Assembly: GCA_033964015.1 (NCBI GenBank)
Contig: CM066917.1
Coordinates: 29,277,951-29,341,950, forward strand
Length of the DNA stretch: 64,000 nt
From: Scolanthus callimorphus
Taxonomy: Eukaryota; Cnidaria; Anthozoa; Actiniaria; Edwardsiidae
Direction of reading: 5' to 3'
Positions 32,752-44,057 of this stretch are shown here, piece by piece. Position numbers and translations under genes: made by a program. The notes under the pieces are model-generated. The model did not search any database, was not told where the DNA came from, and saw only the letters and a program-made list of their open reading frames with translations. Numbering within the stretch: position 1 is the stretch's first letter; each line of letters starts with the position of its first letter.

Positions 32752-34863
32752 GTGAATCTAACTAAATTAACTATGCAGACTGGCTTACAAGCTTTGGTAG
32801 ATTTTCCTACAAGAGGCAAGAATACTTTGGACAATTGTCTGTCAAACAATAGTCATCTGTTTGATAAGTGTTACCCTTTTGACGCCCAAATAAAGACTGA
32901 CCATCGGGGCGTGATTATGCCGCCAGGCGAAAAGCTCAAACCGTTACGTTATAAGTGTGTAATGCATGATTATCGGGAGCACCGCAAAGTGAAATTCCAT
33001 TCAAAACTTTTGGAAGTATGCTGGGATGAGGTGCAAAAGAACCAAGACGTGGAATCCGCACTCCATTGTTTACATTCAACAATCCGTCGTCTTATGGATG
33101 AGTGCTTCCCTTCGAGAGTTGTGCGCATGTCATCGCGTGATCCCCCTTGGATGAGTCCGTTGGCTAAGATGTTACTGAGGAAAAAAGCGAAATTACATGC
33201 TCGCAATCCGGACGCAAGTCTGACGAATATATGTGAAAGGATCAATAGCGTGATCATTGAAAATCGTATAGCTCTTGCAAGCGGACCAGTGGGTTCCAAG
33301 GCGTGGTGGAGAAAGATCGATCAGCTGTCTAAAAGGAACGTAACAAACTGCCCCGCCCTTCAGGAAGAATTTGTTAGAGGTCTAAATGACTACCTCGGAG
33401 GTCTCTGCAATGACGGGAGCTATATTGAACCTGTGCCCATAACCATCTATGATGATACGCCAGTTCCACAGTTTACATCTGCTCAAGTTTTCAAGGCTTT
33501 GTCCAACATCAAACAGACCGCTACGGGCCCAGATCGAATACCATTTTGGGTATGGCAAGAAAATGCTGCAATCGTCACGCCTGCAGTTCTTGCGGTGTGG
33601 AACATCTCACTATCGACACAGAAGTGGCCGAAGGCTTGGAAAGAGGCTAATATCAGTCCTCTACCGAAAGTTGACACGCCCCTTTCACTAGAAGATTACA
33701 GGGGTATTAGCGTAACGCCGGTTATCGCTCGCGCTTTTGAGCGGACTGTATATAACACCTTTAGCAAAGATAGCGTAGAAGAATGGCTAAATAACAATCA
33801 ATTTGCGTATAGAATGGGCGGAAACTGTACAAATGCTCTCCTTAAAATACAACACACCTTTCTTAAAGCCTTGGATGATTGTAATACTCAGGCAGTCCGT
33901 ATTTTTACAATGGATTTTTCTAAGGCTTTCGATAAGGTGAATCACTATTTGTTGGTAGAAAAACTTAAACAAAGTCCGTTAAATCCGTGCATCGTGAACT
34001 GGTTCATAAGTTTTCTATCTGGAAGAAAGCAACGGGTTATTAGTAATAACGTAGTATGTAGCTGGAAAAATGTGAATCAGGGGACCACCCAGGGGAGTGT
34101 CAGCGGCCCCTATTTATTTAGCGTTTTCCTTAACGACCTTGAAATAGGTGGTCATGACAACATTGAACTTGTGAAATATGCAGATGACACAACTATCACT
34201 GTAACGGTGCGTAAAGACGCAGCAGATGAGTCTGCAAAAGCTCTTGAGCTATTTATGAACTGGACTTGTAAAAACCAAATGAGTTGCAACACGAAGAAAT
34301 GTAAAGAACTTTGTATAGCTAAAAAAGGCACGCCTAATATCTTCACACCGTTGTACGGCATTGAGCAGGTAGACAACCTGACTATTTTAGGGATGACATT
34401 ACAGAGCAATTGTAAATTTAGTTCACATATTAAGGGCAAATTATGTGACGCAAACAAGTGTCTATATATCATTAGGTCATTACGTAAAGAAGGCTATAAT
34501 CAGCACGAAATCGACCTTCTTTTTAGATCAATTGTGCTGTCGAAAATATCCTATGCATTGCCAGTTTACGGAGCTAGTCCCTCAGACTTGTACACGGTAC
34601 AGTGTTTTCTCGATAGGTGCCATAAGAGGCGATATATTTCAGAGCCAATTAATATATTTGACATGCTGCATAAATATGACCGTCGATTATTTTTGAAAAC
34701 TAAAAGTACAACTTCTCACCCTCTATACAGTTTAATTCCTCAAGTTAAAGAGGCTTCGAGGCGCTTACGGCACAGAACTCCACATTTGCCAAGGGTGAAC
34801 ACAGAACGTTTTAAGGACAGCTATTTTAATAGGCTAATTTTTAGATACAATTTAGCGTTATAA
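32752..34863 (+). CDS. LINE ORF2 fragment: endonuclease tail and reverse transcriptase
   Basis: About 700 residues, intact frame. The start keeps the last endonuclease part (LVDFPTRGKNTLDNCLSN, TDHRGVI). The reverse transcriptase follows with TGPDRIPFWVWQE, WKEANISPLPK, DYRGISVTPVIARAFE, FTMDFSKAFDKVNH, GTTQGSVSGPYLFSVFLND and the catalytic KYADDTT. The C-terminal part includes ILGMTLQSNCKFSSHI and a thumb/connection region. The first ATG (32707) lies upstream of the homology, so the natural start is lost. Frame integrity suggests recent insertion. Confidence 0.88.
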   Translation: MNLTKLTMQTGLQALVDFPTRGKNTLDNCLSNNSHLFDKCYPFDAQIKTDHRGVIMPPGEKLKPLRYKCVMHDYREHRKVKFHSKLLEVCWDEVQKNQDVESALHCLHSTIRRLMDECFPSRVVRMSSRDPPWMSPLAKMLLRKKAKLHARNPDASLTNICERINSVIIENRIALASGPVGSKAWWRKIDQLSKRNVTNCPALQEEFVRGLNDYLGGLCNDGSYIEPVPITIYDDTPVPQFTSAQVFKALSNIKQTATGPDRIPFWVWQENAAIVTPAVLAVWNISLSTQKWPKAWKEANISPLPKVDTPLSLEDYRGISVTPVIARAFERTVYNTFSKDSVEEWLNNNQFAYRMGGNCTNALLKIQHTFLKALDDCNTQAVRIFTMDFSKAFDKVNHYLLVEKLKQSPLNPCIVNWFISFLSGRKQRVISNNVVCSWKNVNQGTTQGSVSGPYLFSVFLNDLEIGGHDNIELVKYADDTTITVTVRKDAADESAKALELFMNWTCKNQMSCNTKKCKELCIAKKGTPNIFTPLYGIEQVDNLTILGMTLQSNCKFSSHIKGKLCDANKCLYIIRSLRKEGYNQHEIDLLFRSIVLSKISYALPVYGASPSDLYTVQCFLDRCHKRRYISEPINIFDMLHKYDRRLFLKTKSTTSHPLYSLIPQVKEASRRLRHRTPHLPRVNTERFKDSYFNRLIFRYNLAL

Positions 34864-34997
34864 ATTTTAACTGTGACTCTATATATTTATCATTGTAATT
34901 TTAACTATTGTATATATATATATTTTTTATCGATATTGTAATGTTTGTTATGTATTTTTAGCGAACAAAATAAAGACATATTATTATTATTATTATT
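32752..34997 (+). mobile_element. 5'-truncated non-LTR retrotransposon (LINE)
   Basis: Homology begins abruptly inside the end of an AP-endonuclease domain (about 32752) and runs through reverse transcriptase to a stop at 34861-34863; the 3' end has AATAAA-like sequence and a (TTA)n tail near 34979-34997. Missing 5' end plus simple-repeat tail is the usual outcome of target-primed reverse transcription in the CR1/L2/jockey group. Flanking target duplication not established. Confidence 0.8.
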
Positions 34998-35316
34998 GTA
35001 ATACTTGCTATACTTTTGTGCTTGACGAAAAATAAGTGAAACTGTAAAATATTCGGAAACCGCTTATAAACAGAGGATATTACACGGTGGCTTAAAGATA
35101 TGAATTTTATGTATCAGTCAATTCCAGCGGTGACCATCCCCCCCCCCCCCCCCCCCCCCCGGGACACCGTGGGGCATTTGCGCGCCGCTGCCTTCCCTGG
35201 GGTGGGGAATTTTGAAAATTTTGCTGGTCCCAGGGTCGGGAATTGTTTTTCCCCGGGGGAGGGGGGTGGGGAATTTTGGTTTTCTAATCTCAAGCGCGTC
35301 GGGTTTTGCGAACTAC

Positions 35317-35428
35317 AAGTACTATTTACAATATGGCGGGCGATTTGTATGGGATTTACAATTTCGAGGCCGGAGGCCGAGAAATTGTAAATTCCATACA
35401 AATCGGACGCGAATATTGTAAAGTACTT
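35317..35428. repeat. Palindrome inside the 2.3-kb element
   Basis: Arms AAGTACTATTTACAATATGG and complement ..AATATTGTAAAGTACTT, with inner GATTTGTATGGGATTTACAA against TTGTAAATTCCATACAAATC; loop TCGAGGCCGGAGGCCGA. Confidence 0.8.
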
Positions 35429-36348
35429 ATGATATGTCAAGACAACAACTCTTTGTTGAAAATTCTTTGTTTTTATTCTTTTGTTGAAAACAATGCTATT
35501 GAAAATCCAAGTACTATTGAAAATCCAAGGCAGGATGAATTCAATTAGTTGAAAAGGTTTTCAGGATTCCTTTGTTTTATTGATGACAATGAATAGGCCT
35601 TTTGTTGTAAATGATGTAATACACAAAATAATGAACTGGCTTTTGTTATCAACTTTAGCCGAAAGTTGTGCAATGAAATCTATTCAGTCGATGCTAAGTA
35701 CTGTAAAAAATGCAGCGTAGCGCTTTTGGTACGCCAAACTCGTCACAAGTCGCTTTCTCTGCTCTTCAAAATCGTGTGTCGGGATGGGACTTTCCGAAAG
35801 TCTAAAACACGGCAGGACAGCAGTTCGTACCGATACGAGTAACAGGAGAAGCGAACTAAATGGTCGGGCTTTTTGAGAAAACAATCGAGCAAGAAATGAA
35901 GGTTAGTTTTATTCTGAGTATAGCGACTTTGCTTTATCAGACTTGTCATTAAATATCGAATTATTTCCATGTGTTTAAGGTTTCCAAACTGGTTTCGAAA
36001 GCATTGCACGCAGAGGGATTGGAAAAGATACAACAATGGAGCAAGTGAACAAGACGAGGTCAAGAAATTGTTGGAAAGGCAGTGGAGGGAAAGCAGTTCA
36101 ACTGAGTCAGACTCTGGTTATTTATTGAAAATGCGTCTTTTTAATGTTGTTAGTTTTATATAATAAGACAGCTTTCTGGTCAAATGAACACTAGTCTGCT
36201 TGCAGCCGTTCTTGAACTTATTCTTATATAGTATATTTATTGTCGACAAACCAACTAGCCTAATTGTTGTAACGTTTGTTTTGCCAAATGCTTTTCTTGC
36301 TTAAAGTTTTGAGTAATGTTTTTTCATAGTCGTAATTTTACTCGAATA

Positions 36349-36526
36349 GTTCAGCATCGAAGGGTGGGGTTGATGAATAATGACAATATTTAATAGATCT
36401 ATTAGTATTCTGTAAATATTTATAGAATACTAATATCGATATTAGTATTCTATAAATATTTACAGAATACTAATAGATCTATTAACTATTTTTATTATTC
36501 ATCAACCCCACCCTTTCCCTGCTGAA
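36349..36526. repeat. Perfect long palindrome inside the 2.3-kb element
   Basis: Centred on TATCGATA (36434-36441). Arms run outward through ATTAGTATTCTATAAATATT and AATAGATCTATTA to TGATGAATAA..GGGTGGGGTTGATG, about 75 bases per arm with few mismatches and no loop. Confidence 0.88.
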
Positions 36527-37537
36527 TATTCAAGCCCTCCCCGCTCTTTTAGTTTGATGGATCTTGTATCCAATTTACAAGGCTAGTCATGTGACCTGAA
36601 TTGTGTGCCTTCTCATTGGATACTTGCTTCATGAATAATTGATGAATATTATAACACCAGTTACAATAACTATCGTTTGGCAGTTACAAAGTCCCAGTTA
36701 CCAGGTTACAGAAAATAACGCCACATAAAATATAATGCAGAGCATGGCCCGTATACACCACGTTTGGGGAAGACATTTGCACATTTCGCAGTTAACGTCT
36801 CCTATAGAGAAGAAACAGATTTCGCAATTTCGTCTCAGTGGAAAAACATAAAAATGAATTGACACTATAAAAGAGTTCCAATTTAGCAAAAAGTCAAGTA
36901 ACATAACTGACAAATAGTTGCTCTGCAAATAGAATAAAGGTAAATTTCGCATTGAGAGATTCCGGAGACAATTTGCAGAAATGGCTATAACGGCGAATGG
37001 CCTAGGAATGTCTACCGATATTGTACTAATACCTTAGTTTCACTTCTTTATTTATATTTTGTCTCACTTTCAGTGAAGTGAGAACTCGTTCAAAGACGAG
37101 AAAACTAAAGTACATTTACTGAAACGAATTATAAATGCTCGGACAGTATAAATGGAGTTAAGTTTTTGATGTGAAGCTTTGTCACGCAGAGTCGATGGAA
37201 TCCTACCGTCTTTTTCTCGTCCCGGGGGTGGGGCATTTTTCCGCTTTTTGTGTTCCCCGCCGTGGGGTATTTTGCATTTTTGCTAGCCCGGGGGTGGGGA
37301 ATTTTCAGTTTTATTTTTAGAAATGACCAAAATCCCGGGGGTTGCCCGGGGGGGGCATGGTCAGCGCTGGAATTGACTGATACATTATTTTCGAGTGGAA
37401 AAGCAATATTTTACGAACGAGCGCAGCAAGTGAGTAAAATATTCGCCTTTTGACATGAGAAAATAAAATTCATATCTTCAAGCCACCGTGTAATTTTCTA
37501 TTTTATATAGACAAACCAAAAAAAAATCATTCCACAG

Positions 37538-37775
37538 GGGCGTAGCCAGGGGGGGTTCCAGGGGTTCCGGAACCCCCTCTCCCGCAGCGGAACCCCCCAT
37601 CGCCTCTGTTCTGGACCGACTTACTACTAAAATTGTAAATATTTAATAGACAACAAATAAAAGCTCCAATAAAATGTAGCAAATTTCTTCAAACGCTAGG
37701 TTTTCCCCGAGATCTATGTGGAGTTTTTATTTTTTGAATATTGGAACCCCCCTCTCATAAGTGCTGGCTACGCCC
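37538..37775. mobile_element. MITE, GGGCGTAGCCAG family, 5-bp duplication
   Basis: Inverted ends GGGCGTAGCCAG and CTGGCTACGCCC; CACAG on both sides (37533-37537, 37776-37780). Inside are GGGGTTCCGGAACCCCC-type palindromes. A related copy lies at 52027. Confidence 0.7.
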
Positions 37776-37860
37776 CACAGGATATGGAAAATATGTCACT
37801 CAGGTCCCGGATGCCTATGAGTTCTACGAGTGGCGTATTTTCCAGTAAAACACTTGTGTC

Positions 37861-38658
37861 TATATAATAAGTAGGCATATAGTTTCAGTGCAGTTTTAAA
37901 AATCATCGCCGCATTGAGACAATATTTTCTTTGTTCTGGGCAGCTTCACTTTAAATAAAGAGCTCGCTGCATGGTCTGTCTCCCAGACTACACCGCCGGT
38001 GCTTAGGGAAGAGGTCAAAACAACGGTACTCGATAAGTATCCAGGGATGGTGAATTAGGTGGTGGGTACCGACCCCCGATGGTCACATCCAGTGTTTTTT
38101 TTCTCGAAACACAAATAAGGATACCCGATTTTATTTTGCAGAAATGTGTTGTTCTCTTCATGTAGAGCACAATGGTAGGGTTTTCATTATGATTCATCAA
38201 TTATTTCACGAGATATCGGCAGTTAAAAATCCGATTAGGAAATTGAGAGAGGTGATGGGTCTAGCTCGCGTACCCACCGTTGGCTTTGCGAGCTCATGAA
38301 ATCGAGGCTATAGTTTGCCAGGCGCCTAAGTCGACCAAGAAATGGCGCGGGAACATTGCTGATCTACAGCAGCGGAATGGGAAGCAGAATGGCGCTTTGG
38401 AAAGGAAAATTTTCCAATAGAGAGTAAGTTTAGTATACTACGATTATAGTTATTTGTATGGACATTTTTGAAGGGCATACAAAACGCCACAGATAAGCAT
38501 ACATACAGCTAATCCAAGTTCTGACGTGCTTGTACGCTTTGCCAGCATAAATGCATAAGCTTAATCACATAATACATAAATTAATTATCAATTTATGTAT
38601 ATCTACGGCTGCATTGCTCCATTTTCCAGTAAGGACTTCGGTGTTTGTCTATATTATT
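37861..38658. other. Intergenic spacer
   Basis: No gene, domain or long repeat recognised. Confidence 0.35.
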
Positions 38659-38781
38659 GTGTGGTTCCAGAAAATATCCATCCTCCCCTCCACGGAAGGG
38701 ATTGGAAATTCCAGAGGGCGAGGGGTCACTTTTCAAAACCCTTCCGAGGGGGGCAGGGATGGATATTTTCTGGAACCACAC
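38659..38781. mobile_element. MITE, GTGTGGTTCC family, copy E
   Basis: 123 bp; inverted ends GTGTGGTTCCAGAAAATATC and GATATTTTCTGGAACCACAC; ATT duplicated at 38656-38658 and 38782-38784. It is 28 kb from the other four copies. Confidence 0.78.
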
Positions 38782-38784
38782 ATT

Positions 38785-40649
38785 GGCCATTTGATATAGT
38801 ACCCTGGTCCCAGGGTGAAGTTTCTGTTTTCGCGCCAAGTTTGAAGTCTTATTTGGGTTATTTCAATGGTAGTTCATTTTGCCTCAGTGATTCTTGTCTT
38901 GCTCTGTTTCTTGCTGAAACTTCACCCTTCTGGGGACACTCAGGATTCTCAGTTCTATCAATCAAAAACATCAGTCCCAAAGGTGGAGCTTCGGGGCCTC
39001 CTATCATTGGATGACTAATTTAGCGCCTTCTCATTGGCAGCAGGATTAGTTCTGGAATGAAATCATATTATTCAAGGGGAGACGATTGGCACGATCTTGT
39101 TCCGGAACTAATCCTGCTGCCAATGAGAAGGCTCTAAATTCACGCTAATTTCTGCTTACCCACAGAGCTTGTCATATAGGGCAGCTCAAAACACTGGGAG
39201 CTGACAGAAGAGGCCTGGCAGGGTTTGAAATTCCCACAAGCTAACTCGCTAAATGCGAGTAGAATTTGCCAATTATCGAGTGTGGAAAAAAATCACTAGC
39301 ATTTTCTAGCAAGTTTTTTGGTGCTGCTACTGCATCCAGTAATGAAGAAAGCATGTGTCTTGCCCATTTAGCTTGTAGATCTCATCTCTACAAGATAAAT
39401 TAATCTTGTGACTAAAAAAAACGAATTTCTAACCCTGCCTGGGGACAAGGCTATCCACATACACCTGCCAACTCTCCTGGTTTACATGGGAGACTTCCTG
39501 TTTTACCCTTGGTCTCAAGGGGAAAAAGCTTGAACTTTCCATATATTTACTGTATGCCTCACAGGTAAATTTCTTGCGATTTTCATATACAGTTGTTGCA
39601 TTTGAAACACAATCTCACAATTTTGGAGCTTTCGGGGTTGGCAGATATGTATCCATATGGGAGAGATGCCAACATCAGACCTTCAAAAATGAAGGAGGGT
39701 ATTTTTGACCCCCAAAATGTCTAGTTGCATTGTAAAATAATATTGTCCTGTTGTGCGACACGATCGATCGCTCAAAGTCGCTTTTCATCCACCGTTGCAC
39801 TCATATTCAAAGTCTCCCTGATGATGCCGTAGATTGGTGAAAACTTGGAGAAAACCATCTAATGACATTGAACATCTACCACAGCAGTGTTAAGCCTCAT
39901 TTGAATTCATCTCTCATTGTAAAATAAATTTGCAAAATGGCAGAGTTCTATTAAAATGCAGGTGGATCCAATGCAAGAGATGAGCAGGGGTTTCAATAAG
40001 TTTTGAAGTAGCAGGCTAAGTTCTCTGATGTAGGCGGCTGGATTTGGGGGTCCCATACAAAGGCTGTAAGGCTTGAGCCTTCTAGGGGTGTACGGGGGCA
40101 TACTCCCTCATACACATTTTGGTAGCAGAGAGGTGTTTTCATGCATTCTGAGGATAAGATATAATTGGCATATTCGTGAATTCTTTTGCTTTAATATTGA
40201 AGTAATAATGAAGTTGCCAGTGGTCAGCTAATGTCAGTTGCCACCATCTATTGGAACCCCAGGATGAGACTAAGATGTGCAAGTCTCCTGCAAAATGAGA
40301 GGTTGGCATCTGCCATTTGTTTCCCTTCATCTTCCGTTTGTTTCCGTTTGTTTCCGTTCCGTTGTTTTACACAGTGCCTATAAGTAAATACACCAATTCA
40401 GTGCAAATTACTCACATCCTTCCTCTGAAATCTGCTCTGTTGGTATTCTGAACATAAGCTGGCAACTGTTAATTGTATTTGAATTGTATTAGCTGCCACC
40501 TTTTATTACAGGCAAATGAATAAATAACTCTTGATTTTTTTCAACAATTTATTATTTACAGCACAATGTTGTACATCAACATGCAAGGATAATATTAAAA
40601 TCCTTGTCACTAATTATAATCATCAAATCCAATCAAACCTCTTAGCCTG
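38785..40649. other. Intergenic spacer with one palindrome
   Basis: Apart from the inverted repeat at 39018-39140 nothing specific is seen. No open frame has domain or splice support. Confidence 0.35.
39018..39140. repeat. Palindromic repeat
   Basis: Left arm AATTTAGCGCCTTCTCATTG and GGCAGCAGGATTAGTTC pair with GAACTAATCCTGCTGCC and CAATGAGAAGGCTCTAAATT around a loop of about 50 bases. Confidence 0.8.
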
Positions 40650-40725
40650 TCTATTAGTTCATCAGTCCTGCAGCCCTAGGAATGAGTTTCCTGTGTTAAC
40701 GGCAAGACATCATTAAATATTCAGC
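40650..40725 (-). promoter_or_regulatory. Candidate SECIS element in the MsrA 3' UTR
   Basis: On the minus strand ATGA (40713-40710) is followed by stem GTCTTGC, an unpaired side with AA (GTTAACAC), a small inner hairpin AGGAA/TTCCT, the closing stem GCAGGAC and TGAT (40664-40661). The ATGA..AA..TGAT order and the 12 bases between ATGA and AA match the SECIS consensus (form 2). TATT/AATA could give a short lower helix. It lies about 590 bases past the MsrA stop. Found by eye; the AA-to-GA spacing is long and other folds are possible. Confidence 0.4.
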
Positions 40726-41304
40726 ACTAAAAGCTTCGCAAATTCATCAAGTCTACATCAAAAAAATGTGTATATATATTATTTGAGTAATAGTTCTTGA
40801 AGACCATGTACACCTGGTCTTAAATTTAAGATGAAAATAAAAATCTATCATTAACAGGTAGGTGCAAGCCTGGAAATCAAGAGTTAACAGGAAATTTCAA
40901 AGATACTGACAAAATGTGACTCCTTTTTCAAAAGAATATATTATGTTCTTTATCCTGGTTCTATTGTCTTCTCTGAGTGACTATTCTGAGGTGCCCACAC
41001 ATTTAAGACAGAAGCACTTAAAAGTTTTTGATACCAGGAACTATTATCTTGCTGTTACCTTGCTGTCAATGTGTCTGGTATTATGGTTAAAAACTTCACA
41101 AAACTATACTTTTTCCTGCCAATACCTTGAGTTTGTAGGGTGCCAAACAATCAGAATATATAAATCGCAAACAAATCCAGTAATCAAAATTTTCTTGGGT
41201 ATTTACAAAAATTTGGTTTTCCTAAACCTAGCACATAATAATACTCCTCCTTTTGTTATCAAAGGTTTTTGTTTCTCATTCTACATAGGTTCGTGAAAGC
41301 AACC

Positions 41305-43174
41305 CTACACGCTTCTGTATGCCACTATTTTCCTTATTGCATCTGCCTGTTCCTCAGTCAGTCCAAGTTTCTTTACTTCAGCATTGAAATTGGCCAAGTT
41401 TGAGCCCCCACCAATGTATCCATTCAGTCTAGATGCGACATAGGAGTTCTTGATTTCTTCATTGCTGAGGCCAAGACTAGCAAGAATACTAGAGCTGTTT
41501 CGCAGGATGTACTTCTGATGATAGCTTATAATAGAATAGAACATACAATGAATATCCATTATAAACAGAGACAAATAAGTGAGTCCCTCCAAGAGAAAAG
41601 GGATGTTAATATAATTCTAAGAAGCTCCAACTTATCATATTTACAGGGCCTGATATTTACTTTTTTTGTCATTGTGTCATATGCAACTCATGAAACATCT
41701 TATATACCAAATTGCAAAAATTTAGTCACCACATAATTTAATGTGGATCTCAGCTGAACTTAGAAAGATAGGGTGCCATTTTGGTTGCCAAGCCCCCAAA
41801 TTTAGTTGCCATTGGCAACCATATGGTCGCAGTGTCGGGCCCTGTTATGTGCAAAATGTGGATAAACAATTTCTTTGAAGTTTAATTCATAGATCAGCTA
41901 ATGCAACTACAGTACCAACCTTATAGATTTGACAAAATACCATATAGTGGGGTGGGTACAAGTGCTTTGAAAATCTGTATAAAAAGGCCTACGATGTTTC
42001 AGCACAAATTACAGACTATTTGTGGTGCAAATGTAGCACAAGAATGTCATCAATACTTTTAGTCAGGGGCCAAGCCCCTCCCTCCAACATAATTTTGCTC
42101 CTGCCATCCTTGTTTCCATCCTTTGATTTACTTCAATAAACATTACACTCACTTTTCAGCATCATAGAATGTCTGTGCCGGAAGAATCTTGGTTACAACT
42201 CGACCACTGACAACCTTCTGGTGCTCAGCTCTGGTAAGCTCTGCCTCTTTCTTTTGTGACTCATTGTGATAGAAGATTGCTGACATGTATTGCCGCTTGT
42301 GGCATGTCGTTGAATCGTGGTTCTGCCAGAACATGTCCAGGAGTTTAAGGTATGTTGTCTCCTTAGGGTCATACTCTAGCTGAACTGTTTCAGTGTGGTC
42401 CCCGCTACAGAAAAAGAAGATTGTAACTAGTGTGAATCCAAATCCCCAAAAGACAGTTTGTTGACCAAAATCTACCCACATCACTGAGCCCCTGAAAATT
42501 GGGAAGTTTGCCAAGTTTCAACAAGATACAGGCCTATGCATTTTTGATGTTTAAAGTTTGTTTCATGACATTTCAGGGCTATTTCTTCACCATAAACTGT
42601 ATTATACCAAGACCACCCATTAGCAGCTTCGCCTACCACCACCCCACCCTACCACTACACACACACGCACACCGTGTACTGTTCTCCCTGCAATCTTACG
42701 TAACACCACGAAGTTGTTGCATCACATTTGCTTTTCTTATGCAACAACTGTTATGTTATTTCAAGTTATTATTGGGGTTTTTCGAGTAGTCTAGCATTTA
42801 AAGTCTTAATATAAGCTAACGTTCTTTTGACAAACAAGGAAAACGTCGCTCTATAAAAAAAGTGGTGTTCACGTAAGCTTATCAAATCAAAAACGTGAGT
42901 TACGCTTTCACGTATTTAAGGCATGCAGCTTTCAAGGTTAAAATTCTCGTGTTTTTCGCTAAACTAATCTAAAACAAGATGGAGAAAATAGAATATCCAT
43001 GCTGAATAATCGAACTTACAGGCTATGGTACGTTGGGTATTCCTTTTGGCCACCGGTGTATCCAACCTTAGTCCGAATAACACCAGTAGCTGCACCAAAC
43101 TGCGCCTCGGGAAACCAAAATCAGCTCAATGCGAATGTCGCCTTCTCTGTTTTAATGCCTTCCAATAAATTTGG
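41305..43174 (-). CDS. MSRA: Peptide methionine sulfoxide reductase A, probable selenoprotein (in-frame TGA at the catalytic Cys)
   Basis: Three exons on the minus strand (43174-43020, 42404-42153, 41524-41305) join with matching phases. The product reads PNLLEGIKTEKATFALS, TGA, FWFPEAQFGAATGVIR, TKVGYTGGQKEYPTYHSLGD, then HTETVQLEYDP and LDMFWQNHDSTTCHKRQYMS, ending ARLNGYIGGG-type SYVASRLNGYIGGG and IVAYRSV. This is the MsrA fold; it reduces methionine-S-sulfoxide in proteins and free Met. The family motif is GCFW; here the Cys codon is TGA at 43121-43123 and everything around it is intact, so selenocysteine is the best reading. The 5' coding exon with the start Met was not found: an in-frame TAG just upstream of CCA at 43174 and an AG there mark a splice acceptor. 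A pseudogene or a substitution error is the alternative. Confidence 0.82.
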
Positions 43175-44057
43175 CTATGTTACTGCACTGTAGGTCCAGG
43201 CTCTCGCGATATGGTTACCACAGGAAACACGGAGAATGTCCTCGATCTAAGGAAAAGTAGTATGTGCCTTTGCTACGTCACGAGATATTTTAACAAGCTT
43301 AAAAGTGTTGTACAAGTGTTTTTGTTTTCTGAGTTAACCTTCTGTCTTTCCAAAGACACTAACAAAAGTTTCAAGTTGATAAGTTTAATTCTTCAAAAAA
43401 TGTATCATTGCATGGTAAATAATCGAATCATGTATCATTGCATTGAATGGTTCATTCATCAGTCTTGGCCAGACTGATGCCAGGGTCCTTTGGGAAAGAT
43501 TGACAAGGAAAGGATCAAAAGGATAATCCTGTTTGTTTCACTGTGGCAAAATGTCATCGGTTCGGTCCTTGGAGAGAGAAATATCCGGAAAATTCTTGTT
43601 TAACAGGTCTGACCAGTCTGCTAGACTCAAAAACAAGTTCAAAAACAAGTCGGGCTCAGCTAAAACTCCCTGTTCTGAAAGTTTAAGATTTAGCTAATCG
43701 CTCACTTGTCACAATATTTTTTTCTGCGGCCATCCGAGTTTCTGAGTTGTCACGGCTTTGACGGCTATGCTTTTTGACAGTCTATCAAAGGTCAAAAGAA
43801 AAAATCAAACTCAACATGACGCTCCAGTTTAACTGGTCTAGTCCAGATTCACCTTATTCCATCAATCATGTAAAATTCCGACGATTGTGTTTACTTGTGT
43901 TATCAAATGAAAGTAGAAAAAACCGGTGTCAAGTGTGTGTCAAGTCCAGACCAATTTTACCCTATAAAAACCTGTATCACTGCATTTAGAATAAATATCA
44001 ACTGGCCCTGTCGTTGCGTGCTTACTTTCGCTCAATACCCTGAAAGCTACAATAAAA
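43175..44057. promoter_or_regulatory. Shared spacer between divergent MsrA and SDR genes
   Basis: About 0.9 kb between the first recognised MsrA exon and the SDR start codon. It should contain the missing MsrA first exon, both 5' UTRs and a possible two-way promoter. A short repeat (ATGTATCATTGCAT, 43399 and 43430) is present. No core promoter element was recognised. Confidence 0.35.

Larger units (their letters stand above)
35111..37383. mobile_element. 2.3-kb element with inverted ends and C/G runs
   Basis: Ends are GTATCAGTCAATTCCAGCG and the complement CGCTGGAATTGACTGATAC. Next to the ends lie C/G-rich blocks (poly-C 35139-35160; CCCGGGGGTGGGG phrases 37220-37355). Inside are two long palindromes (35317-35428 and about 36349-36526) and low-scoring open frames. 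A two-exon micro-ORF (35860-35901 joined to 35980-36048) was seen but not trusted. No transposase recognised. Confidence 0.6.
35081..37860 (-). repeat. Dispersed repeat copy split by two nested insertions
   Basis: Read on the minus strand, the outer pieces (37860-37776, 37532-37384, 35110-35081) match a continuous repeat at about 49650-49925: shared landmarks are GCCACTCGTAG, CCTGAGTGACATATTTTCC, GGTTTGTC.ATATAA, ATTACACGGTGGCTTG and AGGATATTACACGG. A 238-bp MITE and a 2.3-kb element interrupt this copy. Confidence 0.7.

Noticed and set aside
35860..36048. Two-exon micro-ORF (MVGLFEKTIEQEMK joined to VSKLVSKALHAEGLEKIQ)
   Set aside because: Only 37 codons, weak acceptor, inside a transposon-like element, no homologue recognised.
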